Positions 42,941 through 52,778 of a stretch of 64,000 bases of DNA are shown here, piece by piece. The stretch is from Bradyrhizobium zhanjiangense (GTDB lineage: Bacteria > Pseudomonadota > Alphaproteobacteria > Rhizobiales > Xanthobacteraceae), in contig NZ_CP022221.1 of the NCBI RefSeq assembly GCF_004114935.1, forward strand, positions 4,857,001 through 4,921,000, in the 5' to 3' direction. Each line of letters opens with the position of its first letter. Position 1 is the first letter of the stretch. The position numbers and the translations under genes are program-made. The notes under the pieces are model-generated. The model saw nothing but the letters and a program-made list of their open reading frames with translations. It had not been told where the DNA came from and searched no databases.

Positions 42941-44130
42941 TCATGTTCTCCTGCCGCCAGGCTGCGCCTTGACGGCCCCGCGCACGGCGCGAGGATCAGG
43001 CAGGTCGGGACGCCGTCTCCTCCGTGCTGACGCACGCGAAGGCGCGTCCCTTGTTGAGGACCGCCCAGGCGATCCGGGCGAGCTTGTTGGCGAGCGCAAT
43101 CGCCAGCACGTTGTGGTGTAATCGCTTTTGGCGGCTTTGATCCAGGAGTCGAGGCCATAGCGCTCCCAACACCTTACCTCGACCAGCACAACCCACGCGG
43201 CTTGCACGAACAGCGCGCGCAGGTAGCGATTGCCGCGCCGTGATATACTGCCGAGGATCGTACGGTCGCCGGTCGATATCTGCTTCGGCACCAGTCCGAG
43301 CCAGGCGCCGAAGTCGCGGCCTTTCGAGAACACCTCTCCAGTGCCGATCGCGGCCACCATTGCGCTCGAGATGATCGGGCCAATGCCAGGCACCGTCATC
43401 AGTCGCTGGCAGGCCTGATCTTGACGGGCTAGTGTTTCGATCTCGCTAGATAGACCCTCGATACGCTCATCCAGCCGACGCCAATCTTCCGCCAGAGCCT
43501 CGATGATGCGCAACATGCGAGGCGAGAGCACATCGTGCGAGTTGCCAAGATACCCGGCAACTCGAACCGCAGGGAATGCAGGCCTTGCCGCACGGCGATG
43601 CCCCGCTCCAGCAGGAACGCACGGATCTGATTGATGGCGCCGGTACGCTGACCGACCAATCGATCGCGGACGCGGTGCAGTGCCTGAAGATCGAGCTGAT
43701 CGGCGGTCTTGGTCGCGACGAACTTCATGGTCGGGCGTTGGACAGCCTCGGCGATGGCTTCCGCATCTCGGAAGTCATTCTTCTGTCCCTTCGAATACGG
43801 GCGCACGTATTTCGCCGGCATCAGGCGGGCGTCGTGGCCAAGCATTTGGAGCTTGCGGCTGAGATGATGCGCGCCGACGCAGGCTTCCATACCGATCAAG
43901 CACGGCGGCAGATTGGCAAGTCGCGCCTCGACCTGGCCAAGCGACCATTTCGGCCGCAGCACGATCGCACCACGGTGATCCTGCCCTACGACATGGAACG
44001 AGTTCTTGCCGATATCGATGCCGATCACGGCGATCGCTGCGTTGACTTTCTGAGACATGGCGTGCTCCTTGTCTTGAGCGCCCCTTGCCAGCTTCTCGTG
44101 CTGGCAGGGCCGGAGCACGGCCAGACCATC
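42941..44130 (-). mobile_element. IS110-family element, degraded
   Basis: Approximate extent of an IS110-family insertion, judged from the transposase remnants. IS110 elements lack terminal inverted repeats, so the ends cannot be fixed from this sequence alone. Confidence 0.7.
42996..44058 (-). pseudogene. IS110-family transposase with two frameshifts
   Basis: Three frames together encode a DEDD transposase. First MSQKVNAAIAVIGIDIGKNSFHVV...KGQKNDFRDAEAIAEA (from ATG 44058), then after a shift near 43545 LSPRMLRIIEALAEDWRRLDERIEGL...VPGIGPIISSAMVAAIGTGEVF...GSISRRGNRYLRALFVQAAW, then after a second shift near 43125 HHNVLAIALANKLARIAWAVL. Asp of IDIGKN, Glu of GMEACV and the NDFRDAE motif are intact, but no full product can be made. 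Confidence 0.85.
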
Positions 44131-44152
44131 CCATTAGCTGAACTTTCAGAGG

Positions 44153-45043
44153 CTAGATTTGAGGTCTTCGAACCGTGACGCTCTCGCCGATCTCGAAGCT
44201 CATCAAATCCTCGCCGACCTCCAGCGGCCCTTCATAGATCTCTCGGGTTGCCGCGATCAGCGCTTCGATGGTCGGGGCCATTACGGTCTGACTGGCGAGC
44301 ATGACGAGGTGAGTGAAGGCGGCGAGCTTCGGCCGTGTCTGCGCAAACACGCGTCCGGCCTCCTGCGGTGAGGTGTGATGATTGATGATGCGCCGAATGT
44401 CGGCCTGGCCCAGCAGTTCCGGCGGAGCCATCGCAACCTCGTGCACCAGCAGATCGGCGCCCTGACCGTAGCGGAGCAAGTTCATGTTGTAACGAGTGTC
44501 GCCGGAGATCACCGCGACCCGGCCTTGATACTCGATGTGAAAGCCATAGGCCGGCTTGATCGCGTCACCATGATCGACGGTGAAGGCGATGACGCGCAGG
44601 TCGCCGGCCTGATAGACGACACCGTCCTCACCAAATTCTTCCACCTTGACTGCGACATGCTCGCGGGCGAGCCTTTCGTCCTCGATGCGAATCTCGATAT
44701 CGTGCGCATAGGCTGCTTCCAGATGATGCATGAGCCTCGCTGTGCCGACCGGGCCGATCACGTTGAACGGTCGCCGACGGTTGCCGAAATGCGAGCTTAG
44801 CCATCCCGTCAGCCAGAGATCTGGAATGCCGACCGTGTGATCGGAGTGAAAATGCGTGAGCAACAGCGCATCTATCCGGCCGATCGGAATGCCGAGCTGA
44901 AACAATCGCATGGCGGCGCCTCGGCCGGCATCGATCAGCACAGTGTGACTGCCCGCTTCGATCAGCGTGCTGGGGCCAAAACGATCAGGACGTGGGATTG
45001 GTGTCCCCGTCCCGAGGAGCGTCACGCGAAAATCTGATGTCAC
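44153..45043 (-). CDS. MBL-fold metallohydrolase (RNase Z/AtsA-like)
   Basis: A 296-residue metallo-beta-lactamase-fold hydrolase. The metal site motif HFHSDH is at 64-69, further ligands are in SGDTRYN and NHHTSP, and TLLGTGTPIPRPDRFGPST at the N terminus is typical of the arylsulfatase/RNase Z-like branch. GTG start at 45043 lies two bases after the stop of the truncated Bug gene, with AAGGT upstream. The gene is probably the last of the catabolic set that begins with the MFS transporter. Confidence 0.88.
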   Translation of the reverse strand: MTSDFRVTLLGTGTPIPRPDRFGPSTLIEAGSHTVLIDAGRGAAMRLFQLGIPIGRIDALLLTHFHSDHTVGIPDLWLTGWLSSHFGNRRRPFNVIGPVGTARLMHHLEAAYAHDIEIRIEDERLAREHVAVKVEEFGEDGVVYQAGDLRVIAFTVDHGDAIKPAYGFHIEYQGRVAVISGDTRYNMNLLRYGQGADLLVHEVAMAPPELLGQADIRRIINHHTSPQEAGRVFAQTRPKLAAFTHLVMLASQTVMAPTIEALIAATREIYEGPLEVGEDLMSFEIGESVTVRRPQI

Positions 45044-45045
45044 TG

Positions 45046-45435
45046 TTACTGGACCTTGATGCCGGCGTCGGCGATGACCTTGTGCCAGTGCGAAACCTGA
45101 TCGCCGACCAGCCGGCCGAATTGCTCGGGCGTGCCGCCCGCCGGTTCGGCGCCGATCTTTGCAAGCGCCTCGCGCGCTGACGGCTTCTCCAGCGCCTTGT
45201 TGATGGCAGCGTTGAGCCGCGCGACCGTTTCCTTCGGCGTGCCATGCTTGACTGCGAAGCCGGTCCAGTCCTCGACCACCAGTGAAGGATAGCCGGCTTC
45301 AACGATGGTCGGCACATCAGGAAGAAGCGGCACACGCTTCGGTCCGGTCACCGCAAGCGCCCGCAGCTTACCGGTCTTGATCAGGTCGACGACCGGCAAC
45401 ATGGTGATAAACATGAAGGTGCTTTCACCCTCTGA
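45046..45435 (-). pseudogene. Bug/TctC solute-binding protein, C-terminal fragment
   Basis: Only the last 130 or so residues of a tripartite tricarboxylate transporter substrate-binding protein remain: FITMLPVVDLIKTGKLRALAVTGPKRVPLLPDVPTIVEAGYPSL...GTPEQFGRLVGDQVSHWHKVIADAGIKVQ. Full proteins have about 320 residues; the N-terminal signal peptide and domain 1 are missing. The break lies near 45430, next to the qor fragment. Confidence 0.8.
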
Positions 45436-45460
45436 ATCATCCAACTAAGAGGCACTAGCG

Positions 45461-45529
45461 ATGCGCGCAGCATTTTACACACGGCAGGGTCCGGCGCACG
45501 AGGTCCTGCAGAAAGCTAATGATCGATGA
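45461..45529 (+). pseudogene. N-terminal fragment of a quinone oxidoreductase-like gene
   Basis: ATG preceded by AAGAGG starts MRAAFYTRQGPAHEVLQ, the usual N terminus of zinc-type or quinone oxidoreductases of the MDR family (MRAAxYxxxGPAxEVLxV). It diverges after 17 codons and stops at 45529. It is on the strand opposite to its neighbours, pointing to a rearrangement. Confidence 0.45.
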
Positions 45530-45647
45530 TTGCTGGGCAGCTCTGGTCGAAAACGCTTCTCGCACGTTCGGGGAATTCACGACAGTCGAGCAACGTCCTG
45601 TACTACAGTTTTTCCGACGCACTGGCTTCGATGTCAGGGACGCAAAT

Positions 45648-46058
45648 TCAAACATGGCGTTCCCACTCGAATTTGAAGTCGTTGTAACGGTCGAGCAGCT
45701 GGAACAGGCCGAAATTGATCGAGCCCATGTTGAGCGAGGCGACTTCCGGCTTGAATCGGACCGCGGGCTGCACCCGCTCCTCGACCTTCATATAGGGGCT
45801 GCCGCCGGTGGTGAGATTGATCACCGCGTCGCATCGCTGCTTGAGGCGAGGCAGGAACCTGGCGAAGCCTTCCGGGGTCTGATCGGGCTTGCCGGAGTCG
45901 GGATCACGCGCATGCAGATGCAGGATGGCGGCTCCCGCCTCGCTGGCGGCGACCGCCTCGTCGACGATCTGATCCGGCGTGATCGGCAAATGTGGCGACA
46001 TCGAAGGGGTGTGGATCGCCCCGGTGATGGCGCAGGTGATGATGACTTTCGATGTCAT
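45648..46058 (-). pseudogene. BKACE (DUF849) beta-keto acid cleavage enzyme, truncated
   Basis: N-terminal 136 residues of a family usually about 310 long: KVIITCAITGAIHTPSMSPHLPITPDQIVDEAVAASEAGAAILHLHARDPDSG...VINLTTGG. The metal-binding HLHAR is intact, but the protein stops at WERHV where homologues continue. The start overlaps the stop of the CocE-type gene (ATGA, 46055-46058). The C-terminal two thirds are lost at the junction near 45650. Confidence 0.8.
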
Positions 46059-47854
46059 GGCGTGTTGTTCGCTTTGGTTGGCACGATCGGCACGAGCAGG
46101 TGTGACGGGCAGGCTGGGCCTCCGTGCAAAGTCACCTTGCCGCCGAAGATGGACACCGGCCGATCGCGGGGATCGTCGTGCAGGAAGGGTCCGCAGCCGC
46201 GCATCTCGTTGCGGATATTGCAAAGGCGGGCCGACGGGCCGGAATACTCGTAATCCTTACCGCGCACGGTGAGGGCGAGCCGGTAACCCGCCGGCACGAC
46301 GATCGAGGTCGGCCAGATCTCGATGTCGAGCTCGTAGATGCGGCCGGGCTGAAGAGGCTCGATCTCGTCATGCGGATGATACGGCCGATATACCGTCGAT
46401 TGCCGCGGATCGAGCTTGCGATGCGAGGCGCGCAGCCAGCCTTGCGCAATCGGCGTGTGCGGATCGAGCGCGCCCTGGAATACCACCTCTTTCATGTCGG
46501 GCGAGAATAGCCGCAGGACCAGGAACAGGTCGGCGTCGCTGGTCTCAGAAGAGACGAACAGCTTTGCCGCAAGCGGTCCGGTGATCTCCAGCTCGCGATC
46601 CTGCGCCGAAAGCAGGAATGTGGCGCCGTCGCCCAGTCCGGCGTAGCTGTGGCTTGCCCGCAGCTCGGGTTGATAGGGGAGCAGGACCAAGTTGCTGCAA
46701 TCGAGGAACAGCTTCCGCCACTCGGCGCGCGCGATCGGCCATTGCTGTTCGCTGCGCGGCTCGAACCGATCGACGTGGCGCACCCAGAGCTTGACGGGCG
46801 GCTCCTTGTCCCATCCGTTGGCTTCGCCCTTGAGGAAATGGTCGAAGAAGCGCTTTTGGACGTCCACGCCGTAGTTCGTGTAGAACTCGGTCCAGTGCTC
46901 GCGCCCGTGGACTTCCAGCCATTTGTGCTTGGACCCAGCGCGAAGGAATCCCTCGATATTGCCGCGCAGGTGCAACCCATTGCCGCCCCAATTTGCTGCG
47001 GACAGTAAGGGCACATCGATCTGGTCCCACTGCGCGGACCGCTCCTGGTAGAACGGACCCCAGAGCGGACGGGAATAGACGTCTTCACCGAGATCGCTAC
47101 AGCGTGCCGCGAGTTCATCAGCGTCCAGCGTCTCCGGACCGCAGACCAGATCGCCGGTGACGACGCTGCGCGGACCGCGGCGACCGAGGCCATGCTGGAC
47201 CGACGTGACCTGCTGGCGGTACCAGTTGGCGAGGAACGTGCAATAAATGCCGCCGTGATGGCTGACGTCGCGATAGAAATCGGCCGCGCCTTCCCAGACG
47301 CAGATCGCCGAGAGATGAGGCGGGCGCAGCGACGCCACCTGCCATTGGTTCATGCCGTAATAGGAAATGCCGTTGAGGCCGATCTTGCCGCTCGACCAGG
47401 GCTGGGCCGCGGCCCACTCGATGCAGGCGTAGAAGTCGCGGCTCTCGCGGCCTGACCAGGGCTCGATGTGACCGGGCGACCGACCCGCCCCGCGTCCGTC
47501 GACCCGCACGCAGGCGTAGCCATCCGGCACCCAGCGTTCGGGATCGACGACTTCCCAGTTTTGATAGAGGCCGCTCGATCCATGCGTTACCTCCGGGAAT
47601 TGCTCGACCATCTGCTGCCACGCCGAGGGATAGCCCTGCTGAAACGACAGGCCCTTGGCGTAAGGGCCGTAGCTCATGATAACAGGGCAGGCGGTGCTGC
47701 CCGGCGGGCGAAACACATCTGCCCGCAGCACGACCCCGTCATTCATCGCGATCGGCACGTCCCATTCGAGGATCATACCGTCCCGCCGCTCAACCCGGTG
47801 AGGATCGGCTGCATCCGGCTGCTCCATCAGCGACATCTCTTCACTCTCTCGCAT
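46055..47854 (-). CDS. CocE/NonD family (X-Pro dipeptidyl-peptidase S15-like) hydrolase
   Basis: A 599-residue serine hydrolase. The peptidase S15 catalytic domain has the nucleophile in GLNGISYYGM (Ser164) and the catalytic His in HGREHWTEFY. The C-terminal jelly-roll domain (LEITGPLAAKLFVSS...YRLALTVRGKDYEYS) is the XPP C domain of CocE-type esterases. Start ATG at 47854 with AAAGGA upstream, 18 bp after the MFS stop. Together with BKACE, Bug and MBL proteins it suggests hydrolysis and uptake of an ester or amide whose product is a beta-keto acid. Confidence 0.9.
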   Translation of the reverse strand: MRESEEMSLMEQPDAADPHRVERRDGMILEWDVPIAMNDGVVLRADVFRPPGSTACPVIMSYGPYAKGLSFQQGYPSAWQQMVEQFPEVTHGSSGLYQNWEVVDPERWVPDGYACVRVDGRGAGRSPGHIEPWSGRESRDFYACIEWAAAQPWSSGKIGLNGISYYGMNQWQVASLRPPHLSAICVWEGAADFYRDVSHHGGIYCTFLANWYRQQVTSVQHGLGRRGPRSVVTGDLVCGPETLDADELAARCSDLGEDVYSRPLWGPFYQERSAQWDQIDVPLLSAANWGGNGLHLRGNIEGFLRAGSKHKWLEVHGREHWTEFYTNYGVDVQKRFFDHFLKGEANGWDKEPPVKLWVRHVDRFEPRSEQQWPIARAEWRKLFLDCSNLVLLPYQPELRASHSYAGLGDGATFLLSAQDRELEITGPLAAKLFVSSETSDADLFLVLRLFSPDMKEVVFQGALDPHTPIAQGWLRASHRKLDPRQSTVYRPYHPHDEIEPLQPGRIYELDIEIWPTSIVVPAGYRLALTVRGKDYEYSGPSARLCNIRNEMRGCGPFLHDDPRDRPVSIFGGKVTLHGGPACPSHLLVPIVPTKANNTP

Positions 47855-47872
47855 TCGATTGTCCTTTTCGGT

Positions 47873-49222
47873 CTATTGCGGCAGCGCGTCGTCCCTAGTC
47901 TCGCGGCCGATGGTGACCGCGAGTAGGCTGAGCAGCGCAAAGCAGGTCATCACGCCGGCCGCCTTGCTGAAATTTCCGCCGAACGGCGCGACCAGCAGGC
48001 CCGCGACGAGCGGTCCGAAGCTCGTGATGATGCGTCCGGTCCCGTTGCAGAACGACAGCGCGGTGGCGCGGACGTGCGTCGGGAAGAGCTCCGGTACGTA
48101 GATGGCGTGGCCGGAGAACACGCCCCAGACGAAGTAGCCGAACAGCGGCAGCAGGTAGGGATAGAGGGTGGGATGGTCGAGCCCGAAGTAGAGGTAGAGA
48201 CCGACGACCAGCGTTCCGAGGTTATAGAAGGCGATGGTGGCGCGGCGGCCGATCCGGTCCGCAATGAAGCCGAAAGTCGCGTAACCGAGGATGCCGCCAA
48301 TGCTCCAGAGCTGCATATTGTGGCTGACGATCACGATCGACTCGGCGCCGCTGATCGCTTCCTTCTCCAGCATCAGCGTCTGGATCGTGGGCAGCCAGAT
48401 CAGGCTGGTCCAGATCGATAGCAGCGTGCCGAGGCAGAACATCAGCCCGACGATGGTGTTGAAGATCAGCTTGTGGCCAAAGAGCTGCATCGGAACGAAC
48501 CGAAGAAATTCGCGATCCTGATCCGACACGCCGGCTCCGGCGAGCCTGGCGCGCGAGCGCCGCGCCTGCACCGCGGCAAACGACTCCGGTTCGGCCACGC
48601 CCCGGCGGAGCAGGAACAGCAGCAGTGCCGGCGCGATGCCTGCCGCGAACACGTAGCGCCAGCCGAGAGGCGCGAGCAGGCCGTACACGGATGCCCCGAG
48701 CAGGCTGCCGAACGCGCCGCCGGTCATCATGATCCCGGTAACCTTGGCGCGGTGCGGCCCGCTGAGCGCCTCCGCGAGCAGCGGGATTCCAACGATGATC
48801 TCAGCGCCTGCGCCGACGCCGGCAAGAAAGCGGAAGACGCCGAGCTGCAGCGGCGTCTGTGCGATGCCCTGCAGCCCAGTGAACAGGCTGAAGATCAGGA
48901 TGCTGATAGCCAATGTCCTGAGACGGCCGACATAATCAGCCACGACCCCGAACACGAAGCCGCCAATGGCCCAGCCCAACAGGCCGACCATGCTGAGCAG
49001 ACCGCCGATCCGGCCAAGCTCGGCAAGACCAGCCTGGCTGCCGAGCAGTTCCGATAGCGCCGGACGCAGCACGAATGAGAACAGCCCGAAATCGGTGGAA
49101 TCGAGAATCCAGCCAAGCCACACCACTGCAAAGATGCGCCATTGATACGGGGTGATCTCGCGGACCCAGTCCAGCGGGCGCGCATCTACCGTGGTGGTCT
49201 CAGCTGCCGAAGGCTGCTTCAT
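47873..49222 (-). CDS. MFS transporter, organic acid/sugar type
   Basis: A 449-residue major facilitator with twelve helices. The loop 2-3 motif is GVVADYVGRLRTL, and the second repeat GFIADRIGRRATIAF; the N-terminal helix WLGWILDSTDFGLFSFVL has the Asp typical of aromatic-acid and dicarboxylate MFS carriers (AAHS, SHS). First gene of the set MFS - hydrolase - BKACE, with a LysR gene 125 bp upstream on the same strand. Likely imports the substrate of the pathway. Confidence 0.9.
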   Translation of the reverse strand: MKQPSAAETTTVDARPLDWVREITPYQWRIFAVVWLGWILDSTDFGLFSFVLRPALSELLGSQAGLAELGRIGGLLSMVGLLGWAIGGFVFGVVADYVGRLRTLAISILIFSLFTGLQGIAQTPLQLGVFRFLAGVGAGAEIIVGIPLLAEALSGPHRAKVTGIMMTGGAFGSLLGASVYGLLAPLGWRYVFAAGIAPALLLFLLRRGVAEPESFAAVQARRSRARLAGAGVSDQDREFLRFVPMQLFGHKLIFNTIVGLMFCLGTLLSIWTSLIWLPTIQTLMLEKEAISGAESIVIVSHNMQLWSIGGILGYATFGFIADRIGRRATIAFYNLGTLVVGLYLYFGLDHPTLYPYLLPLFGYFVWGVFSGHAIYVPELFPTHVRATALSFCNGTGRIITSFGPLVAGLLVAPFGGNFSKAAGVMTCFALLSLLAVTIGRETRDDALPQ

Positions 49223-49347
49223 TGCCGGTCTCCCCTGTCGGACGAATTTCTTGACGTCGTCTCGAGCGAGGGGATAGCGGTCCGCGCTTTGCCGCAGGAA
49301 ATACTATCTCGGCATGACGGTCATAACGCGATGCTGCTCATGGCCAG

Positions 49348-50277
49348 TCAGGGCAGGAGCTTCGCCAGCGCCCAGTCGCCGGAAGCGATCTGGGAGGCGA
49401 TGGTCTCGCGCAGGGTCGCCTTGAGCTGCTTTCCGGCCGTCGACAGAGGCTGTTCGCGCGACTGGACAAACGCCCATGAGACGTCGAGGTGACGGATCGG
49501 CGCGAGGCTGACGCGGCCGTCGCGGAGAAAGCGGTAGGCCGAGCAGAACGGCAGGGTGGCGAAGCCAAGCCCAGCTTCGACCGCGAGCATGATCAGGGTT
49601 GGCGAGTTTCCCTCGAACGCAATATCGAGCGGGAATTTCCGCTCGGCCATTGCAGTTTCAAGGATCAGCCGAAGGCTATTCGGTCGTCCCGGGACGATCA
49701 GCAACTTCGTCGCAACGTCGTCGAGTGCAACCGGTGCAGCCGGATCCAGGCGTGCGGATCTGGGGCCGATCAGGCACAGTGGCTCTTGCAGGAAGACGGT
49801 GCTCTCGAGCGTTGCCAGCGGCTCGACATTGGTCACGACCGCGAGGTCGGCCTTCCCGAGTTGAACCATCGACCACGCATTCAAGACGCCACTGATACCC
49901 TCGATGACGCGCAGCAGCACGCCGGGGTGGCGCTCCCGATACCGGGCGATCGACGGCATCGTCACGAGTTCAAGCATCGACGGCGGCATCGCCACTGTCA
50001 CCTCGCCGCTCGGCTCGTTGAAGTCGTCGCGCACCTCCTGCCGCACCCGATCAACGTGTTGCAGAAGGCCAACGGCGCGATCGCGCAGCAGCATGCCAGC
50101 ACTGGTCAAGGCAACGCCGCGATCGGAGCGCTGAAACAACGCAACGCCGAGTTCTTCCTCAAGCTGGCGGATATGGCGGGACAGCGCAGGCTGGGCGATG
50201 TGCAGCAACGTCGCTGCGCGCGTCACGCTTCCAAGCTCGGCGATCTGGAGAAAAAAGCGAAGCTGCTTTATGTTCAT
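49348..50277 (-). CDS. LysR-family transcriptional regulator
   Basis: A 309-residue LTTR. The winged HTH is at the N terminus (MNIKQLRFFLQIAELGSVTRAATLLHIAQPALSRHIRQLEEELG), followed by the two-lobe effector domain (VTVAMPPSMLELV...). The sequence is close in style to CbbR/NAC-type regulators of aromatic-acid genes. It precedes the MFS-hydrolase operon on the same strand and probably controls it. Confidence 0.93.
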   Translation of the reverse strand: MNIKQLRFFLQIAELGSVTRAATLLHIAQPALSRHIRQLEEELGVALFQRSDRGVALTSAGMLLRDRAVGLLQHVDRVRQEVRDDFNEPSGEVTVAMPPSMLELVTMPSIARYRERHPGVLLRVIEGISGVLNAWSMVQLGKADLAVVTNVEPLATLESTVFLQEPLCLIGPRSARLDPAAPVALDDVATKLLIVPGRPNSLRLILETAMAERKFPLDIAFEGNSPTLIMLAVEAGLGFATLPFCSAYRFLRDGRVSLAPIRHLDVSWAFVQSREQPLSTAGKQLKATLRETIASQIASGDWALAKLLP

Positions 50278-51513
50278 GATCGAGAAGGCGTGTCACTGTC
50301 CTATCATCGGCCAATCGCGGACGGAGGCCGGGAGTTGCCGGTACGCCTGTCCTTGGCTCTGCCGTTGGCGCAAGAGACCTCACAGCTTCGGCGTTTCATT
50401 CGAGAATGTCTACTTCTTATGACCGGAAACGCGCCAACATTGGCCCTTGGTCTCGCCGTTCAAGAAGCGAAAGGTGTCGGCTTGGGCTCATCGGCGCGCG
50501 CCATCCCGCATTGCTCAGGCGTTGGCGCCGCTCGCAATCGGGCTGTTTATCGCCCCCCTTGGAAGGGCGTCGTCATTGTGACGGCGGCCCTCAGTTTGAG
50601 CGCGTTGCTCGCGCTGCTGCTCCAGGCGCGCGCCCAGGTGATCGATATTGAGCGCTCTGCCAAATTGAAGCAGCCGGCCTCCCGATCGGAACGGCAGATC
50701 ATCTACGGGGCAGGCTGCGACTTGGCGGAGAGCCGACCATGCCTGACTAAAGGCATGCGGACGTCGAGAACGAACAGCGGCTCAGTCCATACCGCCCTTG
50801 AGCAGGACCTAGAGTGCGCCGGGATGGTCACCCCCGCTAGACCAGATCGCCAGCTGCCATGCGCGGACAGGCTGTGCCATCCTGCTTTGGCGAGCTTCAT
50901 ATACTCAGGCCGCCCCCCGCAAGAGGCGGCTCAATCCAACAGCGCCATTGAACGTGACGCGGTTTCTATTTTGGCGGCGACGGTACATGGGCCAACGACC
51001 GGACCAGCGCGCCTCTGAGCTCTGACGGTATTTGAACATACGCTCAACCAGGGCGGTAACGGCGGTCTTGACCACGCAGGCAGCGCTGATCAGTCGATCG
51101 ACTCCGATCAGTCGCGAAATCGCCGAGAGTGCGAACGGCCCAAATTTTTCTGTGAATTCAAGACCGGAAAATTGCGGCGGGTATACCGTCGGCATTTGTC
51201 CGTCAGACTTGAAGATTTGTGCTTGTAGATCAACGACGAAACGTCGTCCTAAATGATAGAGTGGGCGTAGTGCCGTTTAGTAGCTTCGCGCAGTTTAGCG
51301 TACTCTGGTCGAGCTGTTCTCGGCTCCTCTGGCTGAGTTTCTGATCGGATCACTGCGCCTAGGTTATCCCGGCAGAAGTTAGTAATCTATCCGTCTTTGC
51401 CGAATGGGTACTGCAGCGTACTTTGTCGTACAGAAGGGCGGGGCACCCGGAGCTCAGCTTCGAACCGACAGTCGGGCTAGAGCGAACCGTATCTTCACGA
51501 AGGTGCTCGCTTC
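50278..51513. other. Gene-free stretch of about 1.2 kb
   Basis: No protein can be supported. Both strands show fragments with no family, e.g. a hydrophobic stretch on the plus strand near 50570-50640 and EPLFVLDVRMP on the minus strand near 50780. These are probably chance frames or very old remnants. Confidence 0.45.
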
Positions 51514-51798
51514 TCACTCCTCGACCGGATAGGTCCAGATCCTGCGACCCGGGGCGATTTGCTCGAGCCAATTCTCGGCAGTCTGCTCCGAGGTGAACAG
51601 TCTGGCCCAGCCGGGATTGCCAATGTCTCTGGACTTCTCATCAGTCAGGTAGATCCAGATTGATGCCAGCCGTTGCCGACCTTCGATCTCGTACTCCCAC
51701 GCAACTCCCTCAGTATCATGCTGGTCGAACCATTGCCCAGCCACCTCGGCGGACGCGAACACCTTAATCCATTGGGGATCGCCGGGGTGTCGCTGCAT
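51514..51798 (-). CDS. Small protein made of two tandem repeats
   Basis: A 94-residue protein. The two halves align: DPQWIKVFASAEVAGQWFDQHDTEGVAWEYEIEG and NPGWARLFTSEQTAENWLEQIAPGRRIWTYPVEE, sharing W.k.F.S...A..W......G..W.Y..E. An internal duplication of a roughly 45-residue unit is clear. No family known to me. It stands alone between gene-poor gaps. Confidence 0.6.
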   Translation of the reverse strand: MQRHPGDPQWIKVFASAEVAGQWFDQHDTEGVAWEYEIEGRQRLASIWIYLTDEKSRDIGNPGWARLFTSEQTAENWLEQIAPGRRIWTYPVEE

Positions 51799-52309
51799 TC
51801 CCTGGACGTAGTCATTGAGATGAACCCATGACGTTTTCGAGATCCTCCATGTTCATGGAGGGCAGGCCGCTGGCCACGACCGCATTTAGGCAGCCGGCGC
51901 ATCTGTGTTCCTTTTTCTGCTGGCCCAGTGATGTACATGGACGGCGAGCAGTGCAAGTCCCATTCCGTTCCCGGGCATAGAGGGACGACGATCTCGTTGA
52001 ACTGGAGCACCAAGGTTTTGCAGACGAGGCCGATCTTGAACCGCGCTACGCTTCCTTTCAGCGCGGAGGCCATCTCCAGCGCATGCTGGCGGCTTTCGGA
52101 CCGGCGCCGCCCGGCTGTGTGAGATCGGCAGATCATTCCCGAATTTAACCGACCCGACGGTGACGACCGGCGCTGCAGATTGGACTGGTGCTCAAGACGC
52201 AAAATCCTGCTTCGGCATGCCCGTAGCGGCCGAATGGGTGGGATCAACCCCATTCGGCGCTGGTCTTCGAATATCAGGGTTGCGTAGCAGCCTCTGTCCG
52301 GAAGGGCGG
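51799..52309. other. Gene-free gap
   Basis: About 510 bp between two small minus-strand genes. No coding or structural signal recognised. Confidence 0.45.
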
Positions 52310-52636
52310 CTATTTGACTGAAGAGAATGCCGTCGGAGCCAGAATTTGGCTCACGATGTTGGCGACGATCTGGCCGTCCGCTTCGGACTTCTCGCGCGCC
52401 TCGTGCCAATCTGGGTCGGCCACGAACGCACCCCATTTCTTCTCGCGCTCGGCGAGCGACTCCCATGCCAGGAAGTAAGTCAGCTCCTGGTGGGACTCGC
52501 CGATCAGCGTCGTGAAGAATCCGGCTTGGCGGATGCCAAGCTTCTCCCAGATCTTCAGCGTGGCGGTCTCGAACCGCTTGAGCAATGCCGGCAGGCGGCC
52601 GGGTACGCAGCGATACTGGCGCATTTCGTAGATCAT
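52310..52636 (-). CDS. NIPSNAP family protein
   Basis: A 108-residue single NIPSNAP domain (ferredoxin-like alpha/beta barrel): MIYEMRQYRCVPGRLPALLKRFE at the N terminus, FFTTLIGESHQELTYFLAWESLAEREKKWGAFVADPDW in the core. NIPSNAP proteins accompany catabolic operons in Bradyrhizobium and Burkholderiales. A second, double-domain NIPSNAP protein is encoded at 59858-60472, supporting membership in the same catabolic region. Confidence 0.88.
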   Translation of the reverse strand: MIYEMRQYRCVPGRLPALLKRFETATLKIWEKLGIRQAGFFTTLIGESHQELTYFLAWESLAEREKKWGAFVADPDWHEAREKSEADGQIVANIVSQILAPTAFSSVK

Positions 52637-52778
52637 TCTCGTTTCCTTTTTGAACAGGTCGGGCGGTTATAACGACGGGCCATAACCAGTGAATGGCCGA
52701 TCATGTTCGGCGACAGGATGGCAATCGCGCTGCTCAGACCCTAACGATTGCGATACATGGGTCCTCAATATCATTCGA

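Noticed and set aside
42720..42944. Minus-strand frame of 74 codons left of the IS110 remnant
   Set aside because: No family, no start signal, partly AT-rich; kept as gap.
50703..50900. Response-regulator-like phrase LFVLDVRMP on the minus strand
   Set aside because: Only about ten residues resemble a receiver domain; flanks do not.
49489..51018. Plus-strand frame of 509 codons opposite lysR and beyond
   Set aside because: First half is antisense of lysR; second half has no family and no ribosome binding site.
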